A stretch of DNA of 41,924 nucleotides from Prosthecobacter sp. GTDB lineage: Bacteria; Verrucomicrobiota; Verrucomicrobiia; Verrucomicrobiales; Verrucomicrobiaceae. The notes beneath the pieces are model-generated. The model was not told the origin of the DNA and made no database searches. It worked only from the letters and a program-made list of their open reading frames with translations. The number at the start of each line of letters is the position of its first letter. The stretch's first letter is position 1. The position numbers and the translations under genes are program-made. This document shows, one piece after another, positions 7,985 through 19,395 of this stretch. The DNA is taken from contig NZ_JAXMIH010000027.1 in assembly GCF_034366625.1 (NCBI RefSeq), forward strand, positions 1 to 41,924, in the 5' to 3' direction.

Positions 7985-8087
7985 GAGTGGCTGCTTAACT
8001 CTTGTGAAGTTTAGAGATCAATACGTTCAAACTCAAGGCTTAAGTACGCTGGAACGGAAAACCCAGTTTGGTGAAACTGGCGGGAGA

Positions 8088-8945
8088 TTATGTCGGCTTG
8101 GCGGTGCCCAAAGCCGTCACCCACTTGCCCTTGGTGACCACCTTCTGGACGATGAAACCGGCACGTTTTCCGGCGGCCAGGCAGTCCTGGGCCTGGGACT
8201 TCAGAATGCCGGAGAGCATCAGGATGCCGCCGGGGGCAACGGCCTGGAGGAGCTGCGGGAAGGCGGCCTCCAGCACGTCATGGAAGATGTTCGCGGCCAC
8301 GATGTCCCAGGTCTGCTTTGGCTGCCACTTGAGCACATCGATCTGGGAGAAGCGCACCTTGGGCGTGCCGTTGCGCGTGGCGTTCTCCTTGGCGATGCGC
8401 ACGGCAGCAGGATCGTAATCGCAGCCCCAGACCCGGCTCGCACCCAGTTTCGCCGCAGCGATTGCCAGGATGCCGCTGCCGCAGCCGAGATCGGCCATGC
8501 TCCATTTCCGGCCTGCGTCCTGAAGTGGTTTGGCGGCATCGACCAGCAGCCGCAGCACGGTGGCCGTGGTGGCATGGTGGCCGGTGCCAAAGGCCATGTC
8601 AGCCGGCACGGCGATGATGTCACGATTGGGGAAGGTCTTTCGTGCCTTCGCGATCTCAGCATGTGTCCGGGCGGTGCAGATGACGAAGGTCTCGCGCACT
8701 TTCACTGGTGGCGGTGCCTGGGCAGACATGGCCGCCCAGTTCTGCTTTTTCAAATGACGCACGCTGCCGCCAAACTGCTTCTGGATGGCGTTCGCACGCT
8801 TCTGCGTCATGCAATAGACCTCCACGCGGATCGTTTTGCGGCCAGGGATGCTGGTGATGACGAGCGTGGCGTCGGTCATTCCCGCGAAGCGTTCTTCCCA
8901 GGCGTCTGCCCAGCGTGAGGCGGAAAGTTTGGACCAGACAAACAT
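8088..8945 (-). CDS. prmA: Ribosomal protein L11 methyltransferase
   Basis: A 285-residue SAM-dependent methyltransferase matching PrmA, which methylates lysines and the N-terminus of ribosomal protein L11. The N-terminal domain (about 1-110) recognises L11. The catalytic domain begins at PADMAFGTGHHATT, a hallmark of PrmA, followed by the SAM loop MADLGCGSGILAIAA, the acidic D after strand 2 (WGCDYDP) and the VAANIFHDVL motif where PrmA has N-I. Length and domain order are normal. The gene lies just downstream of tRNA-Gly on the same strand (37 bp between the tRNA 3' end and the ATG), so it may be read through from the tRNA promoter. Confidence 0.9.
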   Translation of the reverse strand: MFVWSKLSASRWADAWEERFAGMTDATLVITSIPGRKTIRVEVYCMTQKRANAIQKQFGGSVRHLKKQNWAAMSAQAPPPVKVRETFVICTARTHAEIAKARKTFPNRDIIAVPADMAFGTGHHATTATVLRLLVDAAKPLQDAGRKWSMADLGCGSGILAIAAAKLGASRVWGCDYDPAAVRIAKENATRNGTPKVRFSQIDVLKWQPKQTWDIVAANIFHDVLEAAFPQLLQAVAPGGILMLSGILKSQAQDCLAAGKRAGFIVQKVVTKGKWVTALGTAKPT

Positions 8946-8982
8946 GAAGGCTTGGGGACGGACGCCATCTCTCTGGGAGAGA

Positions 8983-9057
8983 TGGAGCGGGTGACGCGAT
9001 TCGAACGCGCGACATTCTCCTTGGCAAGGAGATGCTCTACCACTGAGCTACACCCGC
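8983..9057 (-). tRNA. tRNA-Gly (anticodon GCC), CCA encoded
   Basis: Reverse-strand cloverleaf of 75 nt. The acceptor stem gcgggtg/cacccgc is 7 bp and the D-arm is agctcagtggtagagc. The anticodon stem-loop is ctccttgccaaggag with GCC at its centre, and the T-arm contains gcgttcgaatcgc. The discriminator is T and is followed by a genomically encoded CCA (8983-8985 on the complement). Confidence 0.95.
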
Positions 9058-9072
9058 GAAACTTGCGGCCCG

Positions 9073-9101
9073 GATATTGGCTCAAGCTGCTTTCCGTGCA
9101 A
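9073..9101 (-). promoter_or_regulatory. Candidate sigma-70-like promoter for tRNA-Gly
   Basis: On the minus strand TTGCAC (9096-9101) and AATATC (9073-9078) are separated by 17 bp. The second box lies 16 bp before the tRNA 5' end, a sensible distance. The -10 box matches only three of six consensus bases, so the call is tentative. Confidence 0.35.
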
Positions 9102-9152
9102 GTGCAAAGTTGAGACTGTTGAGAATGATTGGGTTCAAGGCATCATGCGCGC

Positions 9153-10001
9153 GTGAACCTTCCCTCATTCATCTGGCTCAATGGTCGCATCATCAGCACC
9201 GCCGAAGCGCGCATCTCACCCTTCGATCACGGCTTTCTTGTTGGCGATGGCGTGTTCGAGACGCTTGTCGCTCGCAATGGCAAGCCGTTCACCCTCACGC
9301 GGCACTGGCGGCGTCTCGTCGCCTCCTGCGAGTCGATGGGTATCACGCCGCCTGTTTTCGAGACTTATTTGAAGGCAATTCACGACGTGATGAACGCAAA
9401 CCATCTGACTGACGCCCGTGTCCGCGTCACGCTGACCAGCGGTGATGGCCCGCTCGGCTCGGATCGTGGCGACTCGGCCTCCACAATGACCGCGGCCGCC
9501 ACCGTGCTCAAACCATGGCCACCCACCGAGACCGTGATCACCGTGCCATGGCCGCGTAACGAGCGTGGCGCCCTCACCGGCATCAAATCGACTTCGTATG
9601 CCGAAAACGTCCGCGCCCTGGCCTTGGCGCATGCCCAAGGGGCTGGTGAGGCCTTGTTTGCCAACACTCGCGACGAACTTTGCGAAGGCACCGGCACCAA
9701 CATCTTCATTGTTGCCAATGGCCGCGTGCAAACACCGCCGCTCAGCTCCGGCTGCCTCGCCGGTGTCACACGTGCTCTCACCATCGAGGCATGTCAGGCT
9801 GCGGGCATCGCCGTCGAAGAAACAGCCCTGCCCATCACCATCCTGCAAACCTGTGACGAAGCCTTTCTGTCTTCCAGCACCCGCGATGTGCATCCGTTGG
9901 CGCGAATCAATGAGCGCGAGATGCCTGGCGGCGCTGGTGCTGTCACCCAGCGCGTGGCGCAGGCGTTTCGGGATTACGTCGCGGGGCGTGATGATCCGTA
10001 A
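9153..10001 (+). CDS. Class IV PLP enzyme: aminodeoxychorismate lyase or branched-chain aminotransferase-like
   Basis: About 282 residues of fold-type IV PLP enzyme. Visible motifs are WLNGR at the start, SPFDHGFLVGDGVFETL, GKPFTLTRHWRRL, and KSTSYAENVRAL with the Schiff-base lysine near residue 145. C-terminal motifs are ELCEGTGTNIFIV and GCLAGVTRALTIE, followed by EAFLSSSTRDVHPL. The family includes PabC (4-amino-4-deoxychorismate to 4-aminobenzoate), IlvE and D-amino-acid aminotransferase; the small size and RHWRRL region fit PabC best, which would place it in folate synthesis like the nearby folA. The start is taken as GTG 9153 (MNLPSFIWLNG); a TTG at 9129 is possible. Its 3' end overlaps the convergent peptidase gene by 28 bp. 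Confidence 0.8.
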   Translation: MNLPSFIWLNGRIISTAEARISPFDHGFLVGDGVFETLVARNGKPFTLTRHWRRLVASCESMGITPPVFETYLKAIHDVMNANHLTDARVRVTLTSGDGPLGSDRGDSASTMTAAATVLKPWPPTETVITVPWPRNERGALTGIKSTSYAENVRALALAHAQGAGEALFANTRDELCEGTGTNIFIVANGRVQTPPLSSGCLAGVTRALTIEACQAAGIAVEETALPITILQTCDEAFLSSSTRDVHPLARINEREMPGGAGAVTQRVAQAFRDYVAGRDDP

Positions 10002-10885
10002 ACCTCGCCGAGCTCCCGCAGCAGTTTTTCCAGCTTGGTGTAATAGGCTTCCTCACCCAACTGCCCGCGTTGCTCCTTGAGCTTCTTCAAATCGACTTCG
10101 AGAGCGTCGCGTTTCGTTCGTTGCTCGTCGGTGAGCTGCTTCTCCTCTTCGCTGAGCACGAGGACGAGTTGCGCGGCGCGTTCGCCGTCGAGCTTGGCGT
10201 CAGCAGGCGGTGCTTCGAGCACTTCACGGCGCGTGGCGACCCCGTCGCCGTTGTCTTCGATCAGCGCGTGTTCGGTGGCGAGACGTCCCTCGTTCTCGTA
10301 GAACGTTGCCACCGCCTTGCTGGCATGGCGGAAGGCTTCCAGCAGCGAAACCTGCTTGTCCTGATCGAGGTCAGCATCATCCAACCCGCCGATGGCTTCG
10401 GCGAAATGCTCGCCAAAGCGGGCATAGAAAACTTCATCCGGGCCTTTCGTCGCCGTGATGATGATGCGGCCTTTTCCGGCCAGCGGACGCACAAATCCGC
10501 CGCTGGATGACGCGCAGTGAATGACGGCGATCTCCTGCTTCAGCGGCGCGAGCCAGCCTGCGAGCTGCTTCGCGTCAAAATCCGGCCCCTCGGCGTTAAA
10601 CTTCGCCTCGCGGCCATCAAACGTGCCGTGGCCGATCAGCACCAGCCATAGCGCGCGGTCTGGTTTGGCTCGTGCGAGGCGCTCTTGTAGCTCCGCAGTC
10701 GTTTTTTCCCCTTTGAACACTTCCGGCGCGAAGCCCGCCTTGGAACAGGCGGCCGCCCAGGCTTCCACCTGAGATGAGAACTTTCTTCCATACTCCTCCG
10801 CGCCATCCGCGCCGCGCACGATGATGACGTCAAGGTTTCGCGCTTGAAGAGTGCAGGTGAAGAGAATGAAAAGCCAAAGTCTCAT
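9974..10885 (-). CDS. Caspase-like (clan CD, C13/C14-type) secreted peptidase with EF-hand-like loops
   Basis: About 303 residues. An N-terminal signal peptide (about 1-16) precedes a caspase-like domain: LVLIGHGTFDG supplies the catalytic His (H86), and IAVIHCASSSGGF supplies the Cys (C124) with the SG after it expected in clan CD. Downstream, DADLDQDKQVSLLEAF (about 170-185) and EDNGDGVATRREVLE (about 210-224) resemble EF-hand calcium loops. A charged, probably coiled-coil tail follows (about 240-295). The start at 10885 is preferred over an upstream frame start at 10966 because it follows AAAGGAGG by 6 nt, overlaps the VWA gene stop by ATGA, and restores the signal peptide. The periplasmic substrate is unknown; a role with the VWA partner is likely. 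Confidence 0.75.
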   Translation of the reverse strand: MRLWLFILFTCTLQARNLDVIIVRGADGAEEYGRKFSSQVEAWAAACSKAGFAPEVFKGEKTTAELQERLARAKPDRALWLVLIGHGTFDGREAKFNAEGPDFDAKQLAGWLAPLKQEIAVIHCASSSGGFVRPLAGKGRIIITATKGPDEVFYARFGEHFAEAIGGLDDADLDQDKQVSLLEAFRHASKAVATFYENEGRLATEHALIEDNGDGVATRREVLEAPPADAKLDGERAAQLVLVLSEEEKQLTDEQRTKRDALEVDLKKLKEQRGQLGEEAYYTKLEKLLRELGEVYGSSRPAT

Positions 10886-13182
10886 GCCATGCCTCCTTTC
10901 CTGCGCAGGATCCATTCGCCAAGCAGCAGCAGCAGAATCGCGATAAAAATCCAGGGTGTGTGCCACAGCGGGGTCGATAGCGTCACTTCGACCGGCACGC
11001 GGATGTTTTTCAGCATGTCCGACAGCTTCGCGATGTCATCCAGCTCGATCATCTTCCCACCCGTCTCACTGGCGATGCGTTGCATCAAATCGCGATTCGG
11101 TTCCAAGCGGCCAAATTCCTCCGCCATCGGGTCATAAGTCCAGCCGACGGCCTTCGAGCCGAGCGGCGTGCGTTTTTCCGCGTCTTCGACTGTCGCTGCG
11201 GCGCGATAGTTGCCCGGTTTGGCGGCGAAGAACTCGGTTTCAAACAAGCCCGCCTCTTTAAGGCTCGGTTCGACGAAGAGCTGCGACTTCGTGCCATCGG
11301 GCTGCGTGACCTCGATCTTCACGAGGGCATCGCTGTTCGCTTTGAAGGCACGATCACGCACCCGCACGGCCAGTTTCACGCGTTCGTGGTCGGCGGCGTC
11401 GGTCTCAGCGGCGAAGGTGATCGAATCGCTCACATCGACGACGAGCCAGCGCATGAGCTGACGCCACAGGCGGTCCATGTCCTTGTGTGAATCTTCATTG
11501 TTCAGGCCCCAGCGCCACAGATCGCCGATGAGCATGCTGCCCACGCGTCCTTCGCCAAAGCGCTGCACTGCGATGGCTGGATACGAGTTCTGCGCGTCGG
11601 AAACCGTGGCCAGGATGCTCGCGCCGGGCTTGATGGAGAAGGCGGGATTCACGGAATGAAACGCCGCCATCGAGGCGAGGCGCTTCTCATCCTCCTCGCG
11701 GTCGGTGCGCAGGCGCATCCACGACTCCAGCCAGCCCTCACGCGTGAGATTGAACCGCGCATCACCGATGGCGGGTCCGCTCGTTGCTTGATCGAGATAA
11801 ACCGGCAGCATGCGGCCGATGGGCGTGTTGTCGTAACCCCCGGCGCGGAAGCACTCCTGGCCGCCGAGCATGAGCAAGGCACCGCCGCGCTCGCTCACGA
11901 AGCGCTCGATGAGGTTCATCTGCTCCTGCGTGAAAAACTGCGCCTCGATGTCGTCGAGAATGATGGCGCGAAATTCGGCAAACAAATCCTCCGCTGCTTT
12001 CGGAAAGCCGTCGGTGAGCTCTTTCGCATCCTTCGTGCCGAGGCGGATGATCACCGGCTGGTCGTAGCGCTGCGCTTCCTCGCCATCTTTGGCTCCAAAG
12101 CCGCGAAACAGCGGATTCACGCTCTCCCCGGCCTTGCCACGCCATTCAAACTTCGGTTCGCGTTTGGCGATGCGCACCAGCGCGGGCATCTGGATGTCAT
12201 CATCACCTGCGATGGCGCGGCGCAGGAATTTGTACTCCCAGTTCGGCCTGCCCGAGACGTAAAGCACACGATACGGCCCCGCGCCGCGATCTGCGGCCAG
12301 CAGGCGTGTGTTGTTCGTCAGCGTGGCCTCTTTCGTGCCTTCGCTCTTGAGTTCGAGCCGCTGAAACGACACGCCGGGTTTCGCCACCGGCAATCGCAGC
12401 CGCAGTGTTTGCGGTGTGTTTCCGCTCAAAGTCACTTTCTCCGTTGCCATCGGTTTTCCCTGCTCATCCAGCGCGCTGAGCGTGCCTTTGCCGCTGCCAC
12501 TTACGCGTGCGGTGATTGTGATAGGCGCATCTTCAAAGGGGCTCGTCGCCACGCTGGCATCCACGATGCTCAAATCGGGCTGCGGGGCTTTCTCTCCTGC
12601 CAGCACGGTGAAAACGGGCGCGCCTTTGGCGTCTGTTTTCCATGCGGCGGCATCGGTGGCGTTGCCGTCGCTCACCACAATCACCGCCGCGAGGTTCGAG
12701 CCGCCGGTGCGCAGCGTCATCAGTGTGCGGCAGAAATCCGAGCGTGTGCCGTCGAACTTCAATCCGCGAAAATGCGGCACGCTCTTCGTTTGCGGGCCAC
12801 TGGTCATCAGCCGCAGCCGAAAATCTTCGCCCAGCGCCTTGATCCATGCCGCATCATCAGCGCCGCTGGCCAAAGCCGCCTGCACCTGGGCCGCGCGGGT
12901 TTCTCCACCCGCAGACTCCGCCAGATCGAGTGAGGCGCTGGCATCCACGAGCACGACGATCTCGTTTTCACCCTTCTTCGGCTGCGTGCGTGTCCACAGC
13001 GGATCGAGCAGGCACAGCGCCAGCAGCGCGAGAGCCGCCAGCTTGCACAACGTCGCGGCAAGGCGGCGCCATCCGCGCAACGGCGACCTGCGGTAACCCA
13101 CCCACAGCAGCGCGAGAACAACAACGACCACCACGGCGGCGAGCCAGGAGATGTCGGTGTTTTGCCAGAGTATGCGGGGCAT
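10882..13182 (-). CDS. VWA / glutamine amidotransferase-like membrane protein
   Basis: A 766-residue protein. Two N-terminal transmembrane helices (about 14-30 and 43-62) resemble the BatA-type N-terminus. A von Willebrand A domain follows (about 73-200), with a MIDAS start VVLVDASASLD and VIVVSDGNATD. After an Ig-like stretch comes a glutamine-amidotransferase-like region (about 320-540) with YRVLYVSGRPNWEYKFLRRA, AIILDDIEAQFFT and ERGGALLMLGGQECF; the Cys nucleophile pattern is not clearly that of an active amidotransferase. A last helix lies near 745-760. In related bacteria such genes close MoxR-DUF58-VWA clusters; here MoxR and DUF58 are missing. The stop overlaps the start of the caspase-like gene, which indicates an operon. 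Confidence 0.85.
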   Translation of the reverse strand: MPRILWQNTDISWLAAVVVVVVLALLWVGYRRSPLRGWRRLAATLCKLAALALLALCLLDPLWTRTQPKKGENEIVVLVDASASLDLAESAGGETRAAQVQAALASGADDAAWIKALGEDFRLRLMTSGPQTKSVPHFRGLKFDGTRSDFCRTLMTLRTGGSNLAAVIVVSDGNATDAAAWKTDAKGAPVFTVLAGEKAPQPDLSIVDASVATSPFEDAPITITARVSGSGKGTLSALDEQGKPMATEKVTLSGNTPQTLRLRLPVAKPGVSFQRLELKSEGTKEATLTNNTRLLAADRGAGPYRVLYVSGRPNWEYKFLRRAIAGDDDIQMPALVRIAKREPKFEWRGKAGESVNPLFRGFGAKDGEEAQRYDQPVIIRLGTKDAKELTDGFPKAAEDLFAEFRAIILDDIEAQFFTQEQMNLIERFVSERGGALLMLGGQECFRAGGYDNTPIGRMLPVYLDQATSGPAIGDARFNLTREGWLESWMRLRTDREEDEKRLASMAAFHSVNPAFSIKPGASILATVSDAQNSYPAIAVQRFGEGRVGSMLIGDLWRWGLNNEDSHKDMDRLWRQLMRWLVVDVSDSITFAAETDAADHERVKLAVRVRDRAFKANSDALVKIEVTQPDGTKSQLFVEPSLKEAGLFETEFFAAKPGNYRAAATVEDAEKRTPLGSKAVGWTYDPMAEEFGRLEPNRDLMQRIASETGGKMIELDDIAKLSDMLKNIRVPVEVTLSTPLWHTPWIFIAILLLLLGEWILRRKGGMA
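10892..10899 (-). promoter_or_regulatory. Strong Shine-Dalgarno fixing the peptidase start
   Basis: AAAGGAGG on the minus strand, 6 nt before the ATG at 10885 and inside the 3' end of the VWA gene. It is one of very few clear ribosome binding sites in this window and decides the start of the caspase-like gene. Confidence 0.8.
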
Positions 13183-13228
13183 GAGCAGCCAGATAACGCG
13201 ACGAACAGGTGAATGCTACAAGGGTATT

Positions 13229-14575
13229 TCAACCTGCTGGATGCACGAATGTCATCGGCTTGTCACGAATCATGCGGCGCAACTCGTGATTCCACAGCAG
13301 ATCCAAGCCACGCCAGGCTTCGTCTTGATCAAGTGGTGAGAAAAACTCGTCCAGCGTTTCTTCCCGCTCAGCTCGTTCAAGTTCGGCAAAATGTACGGCG
13401 ATTCCAGGAAGCAGCATCTGTAGAAAACGGGCGCGAGGACAGTCGCGAAGCGCTTCAAAGGCTTGAATCGTTTCTTGGAGCATTTGTTCAGAGCGCGCGG
13501 GCTCATCTGCTTCTTCCAGAATGATGGCACCTTGCAGTCCTTGGTCATCGAAACGTAGCGTGAAGCGCATGGCAAGCACCGCATGCCGCAGTGCTGGCTG
13601 GAGCAGGTCCATGGCGGCGAATTCCTTGTCATGCCAGCATTCGCCGGCCTGTGCGGAGGCAAGCCGCATGTAAAAATCCCACAGCGGCGCATACCACGGC
13701 TTCGTAGGGCCGAGTTCCTCGACATCCATGCGTGTGAACACTGCGGCAGAGTCCGGCGCGGAATCGACTGACGCATCCGACTCGGATTCGATGCTTAAAA
13801 TTGGCGGCAGTGACCTTGGAAGGCATTTCACACGCAGCAGCCTATCCATTTCTGCCGGGCGGTGGGAAATGTCATCGAGAGCCATCTCGAAATACTCGCG
13901 TGGATTGTTTTTGAGGTGCGCGGAGGCGGTCTTGGCATCTATGCCGGTGAGCGCGCAGTAGAGGGCCAGCGAGTAAGAATGCTCACTTTCGCTGAGATAA
14001 CCCTGGCGCGACCACTTCCAGCCTGACATCTGGTGATCACCCCACTGCTGGAAATCGAAGACAGCATTGCAGGCGAAGATTCCGAAGCCCATGAAGCCGC
14101 AGGCCGTGTCCGTATGCAGTTCGTGATCCTGCCAGCCGCCAGGCGGATGACTGCGTGCTGCCATCTTCAGCAGGTAGTGGCACAATTCGTGGGCCAGTGT
14201 GGCGACCAGCGCACTGGGTTTGTCGAGTTGTGCGTTCGAGTAGCCGATGGTCACACCCTCCTCGGTCTTGATGTAGAGCCCAGCAGGTCCGTTGGAACTC
14301 CACTCGCCGTCGAGACTATGCCGCCGTGCCACATTCTGTTCGCTGCCATCGGGAAACTGCCCCAGACGGCAAGGCCAGTCAGACATGCCCATCAGTGTTT
14401 TTACCATTTCGAAGGTCTTTTCGGCAAACGCATGATCCCGCGTCGGCTGGATCGACGCAAAGTCACGCGGCAGGGCTAGCCGGGTTCCTCTTATCGCTGA
14501 GAGCCCGCCGAAGTTTTCCAGCAACCAGTGCCAAGTGTTAAAATGTCGCCGAACCGCTTCGTCGTCGAAATGCAT
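13229..14575 (-). CDS. Zincin-like protein of unknown function
   Basis: A 448-residue protein with the metallopeptidase signature LVATLAHELCHYLL, where H129 and H133 would bind zinc and E130 would be catalytic. DHELHTDTACG (about 150-160) is a good candidate for the third ligand. No signal peptide or membrane helix is visible. The C-terminal half (about 270-440) is helical, without a motif I recognise. It ends 46 bp before the VWA gene on the same strand and could be its first operon partner. It may be a cytoplasmic peptidase or a structural relative. Confidence 0.65.
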   Translation of the reverse strand: MHFDDEAVRRHFNTWHWLLENFGGLSAIRGTRLALPRDFASIQPTRDHAFAEKTFEMVKTLMGMSDWPCRLGQFPDGSEQNVARRHSLDGEWSSNGPAGLYIKTEEGVTIGYSNAQLDKPSALVATLAHELCHYLLKMAARSHPPGGWQDHELHTDTACGFMGFGIFACNAVFDFQQWGDHQMSGWKWSRQGYLSESEHSYSLALYCALTGIDAKTASAHLKNNPREYFEMALDDISHRPAEMDRLLRVKCLPRSLPPILSIESESDASVDSAPDSAAVFTRMDVEELGPTKPWYAPLWDFYMRLASAQAGECWHDKEFAAMDLLQPALRHAVLAMRFTLRFDDQGLQGAIILEEADEPARSEQMLQETIQAFEALRDCPRARFLQMLLPGIAVHFAELERAEREETLDEFFSPLDQDEAWRGLDLLWNHELRRMIRDKPMTFVHPAG

Positions 14576-14790
14576 GGTGGATTGTTGGCTTGCACTGCTT
14601 GTTTCGCAAGTCTTCCAACATTAGCGCCGCAGCTCTTATCACCCCTCGACAACTATGCCTTTCTAAAGGGTTTCGAAGACTGCCCGGCTTGTCCGTCAAT
14701 CGTGTTTTGTTTGCCAAAAGTGGCGTGGAAGCGCTTGTCGGATCGTGCATTCTCGATTTCATCTGCACACTTTCACCGTTCGCCGCAGCC

Positions 14791-15048
14791 ATGCCACTTT
14801 CCGATCCATACGCCTTCCAGCTCGCCGGTTTCAGCGAGGGTGATGTCGAGGAAATCCTCGCCGATCTTGACTACCTGCACCGCAACTGCCCGTGGACGCA
14901 CCGGCGTGATCAAATCGAGCGCATGATCGTCGAATCACCGGTGATCCTGCTCGATTTCCTGCGCAGTGTGAAGCCGGAGGTGGTGAGCAACGCGATGATT
15001 CCGCGCCGGGTGAAGGAAGCGGTGCTGCGGCCGAAGGCTGCTGTTTGA
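14791..15048 (+). CDS. Small conserved-looking hypothetical protein upstream of secA
   Basis: An 85-residue protein beginning MPLSDPYAFQLAGFSEGDVEE; the chosen ATG is the first that gives coherent coding character, and the open frame upstream to 14590 looks non-coding. It is mostly helical, acidic first (EEILADLDYLHRNCPW) and basic last (PRRVKEAVLRPKAAV). It has no membrane segment and no motif I can name. It ends 84 bp before secA on the same strand and is possibly cotranscribed with it. Confidence 0.5.
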   Translation: MPLSDPYAFQLAGFSEGDVEEILADLDYLHRNCPWTHRRDQIERMIVESPVILLDFLRSVKPEVVSNAMIPRRVKEAVLRPKAAV

Positions 15049-15132
15049 GTTGTTGCGCCAGCGCCGACTTCCGCCACATTCGGCCTCCCCCAAGCCCGGC
15101 CGTTGTGCGCCGGTCGGCGTAATTCTTTTCTC

Positions 15133-18357
<3,225 letters not shown>

Positions 18358-18423
18358 TGGGTCTGCCATGAAGTGGACCGGACACTCCGTGTGCGGTCAT
18401 CTCCAGGCGTGGGTGAAAACCAC

Positions 18424-18591
18424 ATCCGCCAGCAGCGGTCCCGGCCGAATGGGCGGCTCTCCCATTTCTCGCGGGGGCGATACCGGACGGCGGAGCGGAC
18501 ACCCCGCGCCGCGCGGGGTATTCCATGGACGGCGCGGGGTCGATACCATTCGGCGCGGCAGCCATACCCTTTCGTCCGGGGAAGACCCCTT
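18424..18591. repeat. Degenerate tandem repeat, eight 21-bp units (locus 3)
   Basis: From 18424 the sequence divides into eight 21-bp units. Units 4-7 (18487-18570) are the clearest, with a core like ggcgcggggtcgatacc. Unit centres contain self-complementary GC-rich stretches such as ccccgcgccgcgcgggg. As in locus 1, all frames remain open and give seven-residue periodic peptides. The array fills the 273-bp gap between the 3' ends of secA and the convergent lipoprotein gene, so it could act as a bidirectional transcript end. I see no other gene between 18358 and 18630. Confidence 0.75.
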
Positions 18592-18630
18592 TCCTCTGAC
18601 CACTGCCGTCGTCACTCCGAGGTCTGCATG

Positions 18631-19140
18631 TCAACGGCGATACCATGGCACCGCCGATGGTCGGAGTGCAGTGGGTGGATGGGCCAGGGTCTCATCTATT
18701 TTTTGCAGGAAGCCGCGCACATAGGCGGCGGAGAGAACCTGGCGTGTCCGCCATTGGGGCAGGGGCACATGCAACCCCTGGCCTTGGGCTGCCTGCTCCA
18801 GCATGCCTCTGGTATAAGGGAGCTCTCTGACTTTGGTGCTAATATCTTCCTCCGCCACCTGCATGGACCCAGCCTTGGCTTGGTACTCGCAATCAATGAT
18901 GTAATATGCATAAGCGCATTTCCCGCCGACAATGCGCCCTTTAAGACCCCCAAGGACCGCCATTGGCGGGTCTGTCGTTGTTGAGAGGGCGATGGCATCC
19001 CAATCTGCGACCACCTGCAGCGCACCATCCTTTTCACGAAACACCTGGGTGTTCGCATACGATTGGGCTGGGTTCTTGGTCTGCGTCGTGGCGGCACATG
19101 AGCATAACAGGAGTGCGAGGAAGGCGTGGACGTATTTCAT
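18631..19140 (-). CDS. Predicted small lipoprotein
   Basis: About 169 residues. The start at 19140 gives MKYVHAFLALLLCSC, a signal peptide with lipobox LCSC and lipidation at C15; an upstream ATG at 19161 would bury the signal. The mature part has VADWDAIALSTTTDPP, GGKCAYAYYIIDCEYQAKAG and a C-terminal helical region. No family is recognised. It converges on secA across the 21-bp repeat array. It is probably a periplasm-facing outer-membrane lipoprotein. Confidence 0.55.
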   Translation of the reverse strand: MKYVHAFLALLLCSCAATTQTKNPAQSYANTQVFREKDGALQVVADWDAIALSTTTDPPMAVLGGLKGRIVGGKCAYAYYIIDCEYQAKAGSMQVAEEDISTKVRELPYTRGMLEQAAQGQGLHVPLPQWRTRQVLSAAYVRGFLQKIDETLAHPPTALRPSAVPWYRR

Positions 19141-19263
19141 AGGGTATGAGGGTTGGCGCAATCTCGATCAGGCAGACAAGGAGCTTTCAGAGCACATATG
19201 AATGATTTTAGTGAGTGAGGGGCTTTGATGTCAAAACATTACTCGATCTAATGCCTAAATGTT

Positions 19264-19395
19264 CTGATCCCCGATCCCTGATCCCGGTTCCCACTCGCTT
19301 CGTCATTCCGCGCAAATCCATTCCACCTCTTGCCATCCCAACACACTTCCGCTTTCATCAGCGCAGCAACACTCCAGCACTCCATCTCTCCTGTT
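19264..19395. repeat. Low-complexity short repeats upstream of the restriction gene
   Basis: The 268-bp gap between the divergent lipoprotein and restriction-modification genes holds a run of gatccc-type heptamers (about 19264-19287: tgatcccc, gatccc, tgatccc). Further on there is a loose actccagcactccatc run (19369-19386). I could not identify a promoter. The two runs resemble other short-period runs in this window (for example 38590-38629). Confidence 0.4.

Noticed and set aside
11656..12933. 425-codon forward frame opposite the VWA gene
   Set aside because: Antisense shadow; the VWA protein reads with MIDAS and helices in place.
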